A stretch of DNA of 64,000 nt from Streptomyces sp. ISL-87 (GCF_018614095.1 NZ_JAGGOY010000016.1:1-64000); one strand, 5' to 3'. Shown: positions 49,472 to 57,699, numbered from the stretch's first letter. Program-made: numbers and translations. Notes: generated from the sequence alone by a model not told the origin.

Positions 49472-50089
49472 ATGCGCCTCCGTACCGCCCTGACTGCCCT
49501 GGCCGCCCTCGGCCTGGCCATGACGTCCACCACCGCTCACGCGGCCTCATACCCGGCGGGCAGGCATTCTCTGGTCATCGACAAGATCCAGATTTACGAC
49601 ATCTCCCACACCGTCGACTTCGAGGAGTACTGCGCCGAGGTCTACGGCAGGGTCACCGTCACCCACGCGGGGAAAACCCTCGTCTTCTTCAACGCGACCC
49701 GGGACCACTACCAGCAGGTCTGCGAGCCGAACCGTCCCCTCAACTACGGACTTCAGGCCGGGTACCTCCAGGGCAACAGCGACCCCATTACAGGCGACTT
49801 CACCGGCGACAAGAACCGTGACGAGCCGTTCGTCTTCCACGTCAACCTGTGGGACGCCGACACCATCAGCGCGACCCCCCTGGTCAAACACCAGACTGTG
49901 AAGGTGTGGCCGGAGAGGGTCGGAATCATGCCCGAGATGGTGGACTTCGAGGACGGCACCCGCCTGCCAGGACACCGCCTGCACCGAGACGGACACACCT
50001 ACGTACGCGTCCAATACGACACGACCAACGACGACCAGTCCAGCATGGCGGATCTCCCGCCGGGCGCGATCGTCGACGGTGACGACTGA
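49472..50089 (+). CDS. Secreted protein of unknown function, 205 aa
   Basis: A clean Sec signal peptide (MRLRTALTALAALGLAMTST, cleavage after AHA near residue 24) leads to a beta-rich domain with two Cys (about 54 and 83) that may pair. I do not recognise a family. ATG 49472 has GAGGAG. The downstream segment 50090-50169 runs into an IS30-type fragment. Confidence 0.7.
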   Translation: MRLRTALTALAALGLAMTSTTAHAASYPAGRHSLVIDKIQIYDISHTVDFEEYCAEVYGRVTVTHAGKTLVFFNATRDHYQQVCEPNRPLNYGLQAGYLQGNSDPITGDFTGDKNRDEPFVFHVNLWDADTISATPLVKHQTVKVWPERVGIMPEMVDFEDGTRLPGHRLHRDGHTYVRVQYDTTNDDQSSMADLPPGAIVDGDD

Positions 50090-50169
50090 GCTGGAAACAC
50101 AAAACCCCCCGTCAGCCTTGTGGGCTTGGGTTCTAAGGGTCATCGCAACACCCGACCTTCGGGGACACG

Positions 50170-50600
50170 ATGGCCTTCGAGATCCGCAACCGGCGCCTGG
50201 CGCAGGGCCGCAAGAAGCTGGACCGTGAGCGGGAGGACCTTCCGGCTCATGGATCAAGGCGTGAGCAGTCGGGAGGCGTGCCGGATCGTTGGTATCAACC
50301 GGCGGACCGGCAAGCGGTGGTGCAACGGCACTGCCGCAACGAAAAAGAGACCCGCTCAGCCCGCACACAGAGTGCGGGCTGAGCGGGTCATTTCTGCGTC
50401 CAGGCACCTGACGGTGGAGGAACGTCTCTACATCGCCGACCAGGTCTGGGCGAACGCGGCCGTGCGGAGGATCGCCGCGGACCTGGGCCGCAGCCCGTCC
50501 ACGATCAGCCGCGAGATACGCCGCAACCGCCACCCCACCAACGGCCAGTACCGGCCGCACGCAGCCCAGGCCCGCGCCGATCCCGCAGCAGATCACGACC
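50170..50600 (+). pseudogene. IS30-family transposase, N-terminal fragment with frameshift
   Basis: The start MAFEIRNRRLAQGRKKLDRE is in one frame. RLMDQGVSSREACRIVGINR and HLTVEERLYIADQVWANAAV, with RIAADLGRSPSTISREIRRN, continue in another, so a frameshift lies near 50240. The sequence stops matching after RPHAAQARADP (about 50590), before any catalytic domain. It is a dead remnant. Confidence 0.8.
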
Positions 50601-50624
50601 AAATGCGGGCCCTAGTCGTTTCCG

Positions 50625-51023
50625 TCAGACGGATCCCCCACAGCCCGGACCGCCCGGACCGCCGAACTGCACTGAGCTGAAGAAGTCCTGATACACCGGG
50701 AAGAAGTTGCCCTTGCCGGTCGGGCCGGCGGACGTGGCCTGCGTGCACCCGGTGTAGTCGGCGTCGGACCACAGGTAGATGGTCGAAGAGGTCCGGTTCC
50801 AGTCGGATTTGGCCCGGTCGTTCATGCCGAGTGCCGCGAGGTCCGGAGTGTTCGTCCTCAGCTTGACCATGTCTCCGGTGCCGTCGAGACCCGAGAACAT
50901 GCAGTAGTAGCCGTCAGGGCATCGGTCATACCCGTCAGCCGCGTAGGCGGGAGAGACCGACGCCATGCACAGGACTGCCACTGTGCTGGCCAGCCCGGCA
51001 AGGATCCGCTTGGTGTGCTTCAT
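50625..51023 (-). CDS. Secreted peptidase inhibitor, family I36-like
   Basis: A signal peptide (1-28, ending AYAA) precedes a small domain with GYDRCPDGYYCMFSGLDGTG, then NRTSSTIYLWSDADYTGCTQ and a Gly-rich end. Paired Cys and the C-P-x-G-Y-x-C-M-F motif are typical of I36/SMI-type inhibitors and related beta/gamma-crystallin-like proteins of Streptomyces. ATG 51023 has GGAGGG upstream. It is bounded by a 25-bp imperfect repeat (50591-50615 and 51092-51116). Confidence 0.78.
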   Translation of the reverse strand: MKHTKRILAGLASTVAVLCMASVSPAYAADGYDRCPDGYYCMFSGLDGTGDMVKLRTNTPDLAALGMNDRAKSDWNRTSSTIYLWSDADYTGCTQATSAGPTGKGNFFPVYQDFFSSVQFGGPGGPGCGGSV

Positions 51024-51174
51024 GCCAAGCTCAACGATCCCTCCCCGTGCAGGTCATTGCCTGGACCGCCCAGGAGTGCGAGCTTCCCCTCGATCACAAC
51101 CAAATACGCTCCCTAGGCGGCGACCGGCGCGGCCTTCTCGTCACGGCCCGCGCCGGCAGGGCAGGATCTGGAGG

Positions 51175-51351
51175 ATGACGGCTGAGTTGAGGGCAGAGAC
51201 CGTCGTATGTCCGTACTGCGCGGCGGGCCCGGCTGACGGCCAGGCCCGTACGATCGCGGTTGCGGCCGGGCGTCGCCTGACGGTGACGTGGAATGTTCTG
51301 TCTTGCCCGCACTATGCGGCTGATCGTGTCCTGGCGGGAAAAGAGGACTGA
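51175..51351 (+). CDS. Small Cys-motif protein, 58 aa
   Basis: CPYCAAG (about residues 12-18) and a later SCPHYAAD suggest a small zinc-binding protein. ATG 51175 has AGGA eight bases upstream. I do not recognise a family. The upstream in-frame extension to 50965 is antisense to the inhibitor gene and is rejected. Confidence 0.5.
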   Translation: MTAELRAETVVCPYCAAGPADGQARTIAVAAGRRLTVTWNVLSCPHYAADRVLAGKED

Positions 51352-51534
51352 GCCCGGGTTCTTCTCGCCTGAACTGCGCCGAGGCCGAGGTTAGGGGCAG
51401 GCGGTCTGCCCCCGTACAGGCTCCCGCCCGGCCTCTCGATACCGTCGGCGGGCCGGCCGTGATCGTAGCGCGGTCCGTGCTGCCGTTTCGAGGTGGTCGT
51501 GAGCTGTGACTACTGCGATCCGTTGGGGGATGAC

Positions 51535-51774
51535 ATGACGGCAGCGCAAGGGAACCCCGAGGAGTCCCGGGGTGGCGACCCGGTCGGCCATGGCCCCTCC
51601 ACGGCCGGTCCGGCGGGTATGGACCCCCGCGCCCGCGAAGCGATCGAGAACATCGTGCAGGCGGTCCGCGAGGGCGACGACGCCCGCATCCGCACGCTGC
51701 TGGCCACTCTGGGCGCCGTCGCGGACACCGCAGCCCTCCTGTACCTGCGCGAGCGCCTGTGCGCGCCGGAGTGA
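51535..51774 (+). CDS. Hypothetical protein, 79 aa
   Basis: A disordered Gly/Pro-rich N-terminus precedes a helical C-terminal half (REAIENIVQAVREGDDARIR, then TLLATLGAVADTAALLYLRE). GTG 51493 is an alternative start adding 14 residues. I do not recognise a family. Confidence 0.5.
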   Translation: MTAAQGNPEESRGGDPVGHGPSTAGPAGMDPRAREAIENIVQAVREGDDARIRTLLATLGAVADTAALLYLRERLCAPE

Positions 51775-51783
51775 GGATCAGGT

Positions 51784-51987
51784 TCAGGCACGGTGGAACA
51801 GGTCTCCAGCGTTCACCGGGAGTTTGCCACCCCACGCCAGGCCCGGACGGCGGGGCACCTCCCGGCCCTCGGCGAGCCACTGGCGCTCGACGGCGTCGTA
51901 GATCGGCGCGTCGGACAGCTGCCAGAACTCCTCGGCCAGCCGGGCGAATCCGGCTCGCTCCGGAGGCGAAACGGTTTTCTGCTCCAT
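51784..51987 (-). CDS. Hypothetical small protein, 67 aa
   Basis: ATG 51987 gives MEQKTVSPPERAGFARLAEE followed by FWQLSDAPIYDAVERQWLAE. The product is small and soluble with Trp and acidic residues. I do not recognise a family. It converges on the gene at 51535. Confidence 0.5.
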   Translation of the reverse strand: MEQKTVSPPERAGFARLAEEFWQLSDAPIYDAVERQWLAEGREVPRRPGLAWGGKLPVNAGDLFHRA

Positions 51988-52213
51988 GCCCGGGTCCAAC
52001 GAACCGGGGTGGCCGATGTGGCGGCGCGTGACCGTTCCGTCATGAATCCGAGGCCGGCAAGGCGGTAGGGCCCAGGAACGACGACGGCCCCTGCCGCCGG
52101 GGGGTGGGGCAGGGGCTGTCACACGATTCCGGCCCGTGGGGGTGTGGGCCGGGGGGCACGTGTCGCCGCTCTCAACGCCTGCGACTCCCCCCGGGTCACG
52201 CCGGTTGGGCCGT

Positions 52214-52489
52214 TCAGGTGCGTACGCGACTGTTGAGGCCGTCGTGGCTGTCGGCGCTCTCCTCGTCGAACCAGTAGTCGCCGGCCGCGAGGTAGCGGAA
52301 GGAGTGCTCGCTCTTGCCGGGCAGCGCGACGGTCACCGCCCGGGTGCCGTCGCTGCGTGGCGTGAGCGTGTGGGTGCCGGGCTGCCAGTCGTTGAAGTCG
52401 CCCACCACGCTGACCGGGCCGGGCGGGGTGTCGGCGGGCAGGACGAAGGTGACCTCGGTGCGGTCCTTGCGCGGTTTGCGCTCCAGCAT
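52214..52489 (-). CDS. Stand-alone CBM48 / isoamylase N-terminal-like protein
   Basis: The 91-aa protein matches the early-set glycogen-binding domain: VTFVLPADTPPGPVSVVGDF, then NDWQPGTHTLTPRSDGTRAV and HSFRYLAAGDYWFDEESADS. The FNDW and YRYL positions are those used in CBM48 and AMPK-beta for glucan binding. No catalytic domain follows. It lies 7 kb from the chromosomal glycogen genes but inside the element boundary. Confidence 0.78.
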   Translation of the reverse strand: MLERKPRKDRTEVTFVLPADTPPGPVSVVGDFNDWQPGTHTLTPRSDGTRAVTVALPGKSEHSFRYLAAGDYWFDEESADSHDGLNSRVRT

Positions 52490-52694
52490 GGCGGTGCACT
52501 CCTGACAGCAAGCGGGCGGGGATCTCGCTCATCCTCGGCCACCTCAGACACGTCCGCATTCCGACGCAGCCACCCCGGTTCCCGACATCACCCTTGCGCC
52601 ACGATCTGTAGCCGAAATGGTGCGGATCGAAACCGTCCGTGTGAGCGTGAGAACGAGGAAATCCTCAACCCCCACATCAAGAGGAGTCGCCGTC

Positions 52695-52892
52695 ATGGGC
52701 GGTACGCAGGACAAGCGCCAGGAGCCGGGCAAGGGCCGCGAAGAGCAGCAGCGCCCACAGCGACCCGGCCAGGACCCGGCCCACCCCCAGCCCGGCCAGC
52801 CGTCCCGCGGAAAGAGCCCCGAAGAGACCAAGCGGCGCCGCGAGGACAACCCGCTCCACGAAGAGCGCGACCTGCGGGACGAAGAGCTCTAA
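52695..52892 (+). CDS. Small disordered charged protein, 65 aa
   Basis: ATG 52695 has GAGGAG. The product (MGGTQDKRQEPGKGREEQQR onward) is Gln/Pro/Arg/Glu-rich, without hydrophobic core, and ends RDLRDEEL. I do not recognise a family. A terminator follows 24 bp after the stop. Confidence 0.55.
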   Translation: MGGTQDKRQEPGKGREEQQRPQRPGQDPAHPQPGQPSRGKSPEETKRRREDNPLHEERDLRDEEL

Positions 52893-52916
52893 AGCAGAAC
52901 AGCACCCCACGCACGC

Positions 52917-52954
52917 AGAGCCCGGCCGGTTCACAGTCACCCCGGCCGGGCTCT
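52917..52954 (+). terminator. Terminator, 13-bp stem
   Basis: AGAGCCCGGCCGG (52917-52929) pairs perfectly with CCGGCCGGGCTCT (52942-52954), loop 12 nt. It ends the transcript of the small gene at 52695-52892. Confidence 0.8.
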
Positions 52955-53109
52955 GTCACGTCCGCCCCCCGCGACCGGCAGGCAGGCCCGCCTGCTCCGC
53001 CTCCGGGCTCGCTGGCCAATCGTCGACCAACGTCTCAACAGGGCGGCAACCCGCTGGGGAGTGCGCGGGCGGCGGGGAGATCGGTGGTACCGCGCCAGGC
53101 GTGCTCGCA

Positions 53110-53370
53110 TCTTCGGCGTGCTGTCCGCTCCGTCACGGCCTCTGTCCTCCTGATTGAGGTGTCTGTCCGTCAAGGAGAGGGCAATGTCCGGAGTTTGGCG
53201 CGGCCTGTCCCCTCTGCGACACCCCCTGCCCGCTGACTGGCACTTGCCAATTAGTGTTCGTTCGGGGTTTCCCTTGAATGTTAACTAGCGCGCGCAGCAA
53301 GCTAGTTCGGGAAGTCGAACCGGAGAGACATCTTCGTCGGCCCCTGGGCGTACGCCCCTGGCTTGTGCGC
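53110..53370. repeat. Long inverted repeat, copy 2, with TGTCC boxes at 21-bp phase
   Basis: This is the inverted counterpart of 25050-25311. TGTCC starts at 53122, 53143, 53164, 53185 and 53206, with TGCCC at 53227, all 21 bp apart, although the sequences between have drifted. The CTAGC dyad is kept near 53285-53310. Homology to the regulator stops just past the start codon position (near 53110), so the leftward XRE gene is missing: this is a promoter remnant or a free-standing array. The 53,371-53,405 remainder leads to the next gene. Confidence 0.85.
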
Positions 53371-53405
53371 ACAGCAGGTGGACCCTTCGCAACGGGAGGC
53401 ATCAC

Positions 53406-55211
53406 GTGCACACCCCGACCAACACCGGCCGGTTCCCGGAGCCGGTATTCCCGCGACCGGGGTTAACTGCCGTTCCGCTGGACGGCACCATTGAGAGCAT
53501 CGTCGCGCGTATGGCCCACCTGGACGGGCGGAGCGGAAGGCCGACCGAGGCCCCGGTGCTGGCCCTGGGCATCTTCGAGCGGGTTGGCTCGAACTGGCTG
53601 TCCGACTCGTTGCGCGGGGCGATGCCGCAGCACAACGAGCCCTTCCGTCAGCAGCTCGGCCGAGAGCACCCCCTGTCGCCCGGTAACCGCGTGCCGCCGA
53701 GCCTTCAGGGAACCGGGCTCAGCGGCCTGGGCTGGCACCATCTCCTGTGCGCGCTCAGCGACCTGCACGGGCAGCCTCGGCACTTGGTCAAGGAGACGAA
53801 CCTCTTCTTCGCCACGGACACCGTCCTGGGGATGCTGCCCAAGTCGCCGGCCGTTGTTCTCACCCGGGCCCCCATCGGCATCGCTTCCTCATTCGCCCGA
53901 GGTCGACTCTGGGACCGGTGGCGCTACGGCGACCGGTACGCGCAGGTCGCCGCGACGGCCCGCGCACCGCGCTGGCGCACAGCCTTCGCCCCGCTCCTTC
54001 CCCAGGACGACCCCGACCCGTCCACCGCCCTGGGACGGCTGATCGTCGTGAACGCCCTTCTGCTGGCCCGCGCCCTGTACGACGGGACCGAGAGTCCCCG
54101 CCCCCGCTTGGTCATCCCGTATGAACAGCACGTCGGCGACCCTGCACGCACGCAGATGGACCTCGCCCGGTTCCTGGACATCGAGATGCCGGAACCCGGA
54201 GATGTGCCGCAGATCGCTGCCGACACCCCGGCCGCAGTGGACACGACGTTCGCCACCATCGGGCACAAGGACGCTTTGGTCGCCGAACTGCTTCCGGGTA
54301 CGGCAGAACTGGTCAGCACCGCGGTTGACAGGACCATCGCCCAAGCCCGCCGACTGCTCGCCCCCGAGGTCGCCGAGACCGTCACCCAGTGGCTGGCCGG
54401 GGACGATCAGTACGAGGTGCACGAACCTGCGGTCCGCCCCAGTCGCCGCACCCGGTTGGAACCGGTTCTCCAGAGGACGATCAAGCCGACATACAGGCCG
54501 GTGGGGGAAGTGCAGTGGCGCAACCTGCTTGTCAGCAACACGGAAATGGCCGAGTTACTGACCATGCTGCACGCGGGCGGCGCGGTGAACTCCCGCCTCG
54601 GAACCAACCTTCTGGTGTGCCCCATGCCTGACGAGCGCGGTGGACGACTCCACTACGACCCGGCCGATCGGCGTTGGCGGGTCAGCCGCGGATACGAGTC
54701 TCACCCCGCTTACTGGATCACCTGGATCGGGGCGGCACTCATGGCCGCATGGTGCGGAGCACGCTTGCCCACCCGCGCCGAAGCGCTGCACGCCATGAAG
54801 GGAGCGCGGGCGTACAACAGCGATTACCTCGTGGGCGACAGCTGCCCCGTGGTGGAATCCGGGCTCGGTGACCGGGAGATCCACCACATGGTCGGCAACG
54901 TACAGATCTGGTGCGGTGATGGCCCCGATCAACCTGGATCTCAGCCCGTGCAGAGGTACTTGCTCGGTGCGGCCTGGAACACCCCGGGCACGAGGGAAGC
55001 AGTGACCGCCATCCGCTCCCGCTACCTTCTGGGCTCCTCACGAGGCGTCGGCGTCCGCCTGGTGCGAGACCCCCACACCACGGATGCCGCTCGGCTCGGG
55101 GCCTGGGAGCTGGCGCACCAGCTCAACCAATGGGTCGACGCGGCCGACAGCTCCGCCCGGACCACGCCGGGCGGGCTCGACCGCTTGTTGCTCAGTTCGC
55201 TGGGCTCATAG
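53406..55211 (+). CDS. Sulfotransferase-like / FGE-like (SUMF1) fusion protein
   Basis: The N-terminal third is sulfotransferase-like. A 5'-phosphosulfate-loop-type motif FERVGSNWLSDSL is at about 57-69. A 3'-phosphate motif AVVLTRAPIGIASSFARG is at about 149-166 (Arg154, Ser161). The C-terminal part (about 365-600) has the formylglycine-generating/SUMF1 layout: NLLVSNTEMAELLTML, GRLHYDPADRRWRVSRGYES, LPTRAEALHAMKGARAYNSD, GNVQIWCGDGP, LLGAAWNTPG and GVGVRLVRD. The two Cys that hold copper in true FGE enzymes are absent at the expected place, so normal formylglycine chemistry is unlikely. I know no standard name for this fusion. GTG 53406; the 3' end overlaps the NUDIX gene. Confidence 0.7.
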   Translation: MHTPTNTGRFPEPVFPRPGLTAVPLDGTIESIVARMAHLDGRSGRPTEAPVLALGIFERVGSNWLSDSLRGAMPQHNEPFRQQLGREHPLSPGNRVPPSLQGTGLSGLGWHHLLCALSDLHGQPRHLVKETNLFFATDTVLGMLPKSPAVVLTRAPIGIASSFARGRLWDRWRYGDRYAQVAATARAPRWRTAFAPLLPQDDPDPSTALGRLIVVNALLLARALYDGTESPRPRLVIPYEQHVGDPARTQMDLARFLDIEMPEPGDVPQIAADTPAAVDTTFATIGHKDALVAELLPGTAELVSTAVDRTIAQARRLLAPEVAETVTQWLAGDDQYEVHEPAVRPSRRTRLEPVLQRTIKPTYRPVGEVQWRNLLVSNTEMAELLTMLHAGGAVNSRLGTNLLVCPMPDERGGRLHYDPADRRWRVSRGYESHPAYWITWIGAALMAAWCGARLPTRAEALHAMKGARAYNSDYLVGDSCPVVESGLGDREIHHMVGNVQIWCGDGPDQPGSQPVQRYLLGAAWNTPGTREAVTAIRSRYLLGSSRGVGVRLVRDPHTTDAARLGAWELAHQLNQWVDAADSSARTTPGGLDRLLLSSLGS

Positions 55212-55634
55212 CCCGATAGCGGACTTCGGCCCCATGTATGACCCGGCACCCGGGAACCCATCCCGGCACAGCTTCAAGAACAGCTCGCTGAATCCCAGGG
55301 CAGGCAAATCCTCCAGCGCGACGAACTCGACTCCCCGGATCGGCCGTGTGTCCGCGCCCTCCTCGACCGCTCCGATCTCCCCGCCCACTAGGCGGGCCTC
55401 GAAGGTGATGTGAACGACGTGAGCACTCGTGTTGTCACAGAGATACAGCAGCCGGCCCACTTCAATCTCGGCGCCGGTCTCCTCCCGCATTTCCCTGACC
55501 AGCGCCTCTTCCAGAGTCTCGCCGTCCTCGACCTTGCCCCCCGGCAGGGACCAACTCCTGGGGCCGTCGGTGTCCTGGTTCAGCAGCAAGATCTTGCCGT
55601 CCTTGATGACGATGCCCGTCACGCGTGTATGCAT
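55206..55634 (-). CDS. NUDIX hydrolase
   Basis: The 142-aa protein carries a full NUDIX box beginning GGKVEDGETLEEALVREMRE and continuing ETGAEI (about residues 32-57), with the REMREETG acidic cluster for metal binding. Substrate is a nucleoside diphosphate derivative, not identifiable further. ATG 55634; divergent from the nucleotidyltransferase at 55679 and convergent with, and overlapping by 6 bp, the fusion protein. A nucleotide-sugar or PAPS by-product substrate would fit the context. Confidence 0.9.
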   Translation of the reverse strand: MHTRVTGIVIKDGKILLLNQDTDGPRSWSLPGGKVEDGETLEEALVREMREETGAEIEVGRLLYLCDNTSAHVVHITFEARLVGGEIGAVEEGADTRPIRGVEFVALEDLPALGFSELFLKLCRDGFPGAGSYMGPKSAIGL

Positions 55635-55678
55635 CCGCCGACGCTATCGCTCGCGGAACCGGCCCGAAGGGGACACCG

Positions 55679-56542
55679 ATGAATCTGCCGACAGCCTCTG
55701 TGGTGCCCCCCGTGGTGATCGCCGCAGGAGGATTGGGCACACGGGTAGGTAGCTGGTCGCCCTACCTGCCCAAGGAGCTGCGGCCGGTTTCTGGCCGGCC
55801 TGGCCTCGCGCACATCGTGGACGAAGCCGCCGCCCTCGGCAGTGGTCACGCTGTGGTGGTCCACCACCCCTACTACACGCCGCTGATCGACTGGACCCGC
55901 CAGGTTCTCGCCCCTGGAGCCTTGGCTCGCTACCAGACGCTCACCAACCAGCCTCCCGCCCAGCCCTCGGCAGCTGACTGCCTTCAGGTCGACTTCATCG
56001 CCCAGCACGGTAGGTACGCCGACATCACATCCGTGCTGAACGGCGCCGAACACCTGCGCACGGGGGATTTCTACGTGGTCTTCGCTGACAACGTCGATCC
56101 CACGCACGACGCGCTCTCCACGCTCGCCAAAGCGACGCCGCTGGATACCCCTGCGGTGCTAGCCGCACCGTTCAACGTGGAGTCGGCGAGCGACCACGGA
56201 GTGATCGTCTGCACGGGCGAGGGGCCGGTACAGAGGATGGTGGGGCTGATCGAGAAGCCCGACCGTGAGCAGGCGGCCTTGCTGGAGGCTGAGTGCGGCA
56301 TCGCCAACCTCCGACTCCTCCAAGGGCGGATGCGAGTAACGCCGGGGCTACTGCGGCACCTGGGCGCAGCCGCGCACGGCGCGGCCGAGCCGAAGTTCTC
56401 CCTCGTGTTGGCCTCCTATGCGCGATCTCATCGCGTCGACGTCGTCACCAGCACGAAGCCTTTGACGGATCTCGGCATTCCGAACTCTGGAGGGGCCGTG
56501 CGAGAGGACACCGCGCGAACGGTGGTGCCTGCTTGCAGCTAG
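55679..56542 (+). CDS. Sugar nucleotidyltransferase, GalU-like
   Basis: The NTP-binding start PPVVIAAGGLGTRVGSWSPY, with LPKELRPVSGRPGLAHIVDE (about 10-49), shows the G-G-x-G-T-R loop and catalytic Lys of the nucleotidyltransferase family. FYVVFADNVDP carries the metal-binding Asp. The product is 287 aa, near the size of UTP-glucose-1-phosphate uridylyltransferases. ATG 55679 with AAGGGGA. The stop codon TAG (56540-56542) is at the TA target of an IS630-type insertion. Confidence 0.8.
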   Translation: MNLPTASVVPPVVIAAGGLGTRVGSWSPYLPKELRPVSGRPGLAHIVDEAAALGSGHAVVVHHPYYTPLIDWTRQVLAPGALARYQTLTNQPPAQPSAADCLQVDFIAQHGRYADITSVLNGAEHLRTGDFYVVFADNVDPTHDALSTLAKATPLDTPAVLAAPFNVESASDHGVIVCTGEGPVQRMVGLIEKPDREQAALLEAECGIANLRLLQGRMRVTPGLLRHLGAAAHGAAEPKFSLVLASYARSHRVDVVTSTKPLTDLGIPNSGGAVREDTARTVVPACS

Positions 56543-56576
56543 TGCTACGCCGCGTTAGTTCGTGGAGGGGTGTTGG

Positions 56577-56780
56577 TCAGGCTGCTTCCTTGAGCGGGGT
56601 GCCGTCGTAGGTCCAGCGGAAGGGCTTCGCGGTCTCGTTGCGGTTGATGACGTAGCTGTCGAGCTTGTCGATGAGGTCGTCGCGGCTGGTGAAGTCGCCA
56701 TGTCGCAGGACGCTGCGGGTCAGGGCGGAGAAGACCAGTTGCCTCACAGCCTCGGCGCGAGCTAGCCAGCCAGTGGGCAA
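56577..56780 (-). pseudogene. IS630 transposase C-terminal fragment (left end)
   Basis: The fragment encodes a helix, then DDLIDKLDSYVINRNETAKP and FRWTYDGTPLKEAA, the last 60 or so residues of an IS630 transposase. The catalytic DDE region is missing. The TGA stop lies near the element end as in intact copies. Confidence 0.8.
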
Positions 56781-56907
56781 GTGCCTGCATCAATGACTCT
56801 GTAGGGTGAAATACGCGAAATGGCGGTGATTTATGTTGGCGATTTTGTTCTGATCTGGAGCTGCCCCCTGCTGCCAGGGGATTCACGCAGAATCAGGGAG
56901 GCCAACC

Positions 56908-57477
56908 ATGAGACTCACTGGACGCACCGCCACCGCTTCAGCCGCTGCCGACGCCTCACGACGGAAGACCGTCGGCCTGGCGACTGCATTCATCGCACTG
57001 GCCGGCATGACTCTGGCCGGACCCGCCACGGCCGCCGAGCACCGCGCCGCAGCGCCATCGGGCGACTACTGCAATGCCAGCCAGGGCTTCTACGGCGGCA
57101 ACGGTCAGTACACCTACGCTGAGGCGCAGGTCTGCCTGCGCTTCGCATCCGGCGGCAAGCAGGTCATCGTCAACAACAACAACAGCAAGTACTACTGGGG
57201 CGGTTCCTGGTACGACGCCTCGTCCAGCTACACCGCCCGCTGGCGCGCCACCGGCGTCGTGAGCATCAACGGCCAGTCCGGAGTTTACGACACCGGAACC
57301 GTCACGCAAGGCTCTGTCCACGGTTCGGCGTCCGGTGGCTACCCCCCGTCCCTCGGCGCCTGCGGCACCTACAACGTCACCATGATGTTCCACCAGAACG
57401 GCCCGTACTGGACCGACGACAGCAGCAAGGACATCGACTCCGGCGAGCAGTCCTATTCCATCAGCGTGGCCTGCTGA
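56908..57477 (+). CDS. Secreted protein of unknown function, 189 aa
   Basis: A long signal peptide (about 1-43, with Arg-rich start and TVGLATAFIALAGMTLAGPA, then TAA) precedes a beta-rich domain rich in Tyr, Ser, Gly and Asn (for example NNNNSKYYWGGSWYDASSSY). Four Cys could form two disulfides. I do not recognise a family. ATG 56908 has AGGGAGG. It is the passenger of the IS630-ended cassette. Confidence 0.75.
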   Translation: MRLTGRTATASAAADASRRKTVGLATAFIALAGMTLAGPATAAEHRAAAPSGDYCNASQGFYGGNGQYTYAEAQVCLRFASGGKQVIVNNNNSKYYWGGSWYDASSSYTARWRATGVVSINGQSGVYDTGTVTQGSVHGSASGGYPPSLGACGTYNVTMMFHQNGPYWTDDSSKDIDSGEQSYSISVAC

Positions 57478-57496
57478 GGACTGTCCGGCGGATCGT

Positions 57497-57592
57497 CAAC
57501 GGAGCCACAGCCGGATCGCGGCGAGGGTGACCATCCCGTGAAAAGCGAACGCTCTCTTGTCATACCGGGTGGCTACGGCCCGGGCACCCTTG
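57497..57592 (-). pseudogene. IS5-family transposase C-terminal fragment
   Basis: On the minus strand the DNA encodes GARAVATRYDKRAFAFHGMV followed by TLAAIRLWLR, the conserved last 30 residues of IS5-type transposases, ending with TGA. The rest of the transposase is absent. Confidence 0.75.
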
Positions 57593-57662
57593 AGAGCGCA
57601 ACGAGACCGCGAAGCCCTTCCGCTGGACCTATGCGGGCACCCGCTCAAGGAAGCAGCCTGAC
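57593..57662 (+). pseudogene. IS630 transposase C-terminal fragment (right end)
   Basis: The fragment encodes NETAKPFRWTY, then loses frame through a one-base deletion relative to the left copy. It is an inverted duplicate of the 3' end at 56577-56650. Confidence 0.75.
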
Positions 57663-57699
57663 CAACACCCCTCCACGAACTAACGCGGCATAGCACTAG

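Larger units (their letters stand above)
56542..57696. mobile_element. IS630-ended cassette carrying a secreted-protein gene
   Basis: The ends GTGCTACGCCGCGTTAG (56542-56558) and CTAACGCGGCATAGCAC (57680-57696) are inverted repeats (16 of 17 matching), flanked by TA dinucleotides (56540-56541 and 57697-57698), as expected for IS630. About 100 bp inside each end is transposase 3' sequence in opposite orientations. Between them lie a secreted-protein gene and an IS5-type fragment. There is no complete transposase, so movement would need help in trans. Confidence 0.75.

Noticed and set aside
50120..50680. Functional 186-aa IS30 protein
   Set aside because: The true N-terminus is in another frame, the catalytic domain is missing, and the 3' part runs antisense into the inhibitor gene.
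53133..53411. Minus-strand 92-aa gene in the second repeat copy
   Set aside because: It is the translation of the promoter repeat only; regulator homology ends where the HTH should begin.
53770..55211. True formylglycine-generating enzyme
   Set aside because: The fold pattern is present, but the Cys pair needed for copper binding is absent in the expected GAAWNTPG to VRLVRD region.
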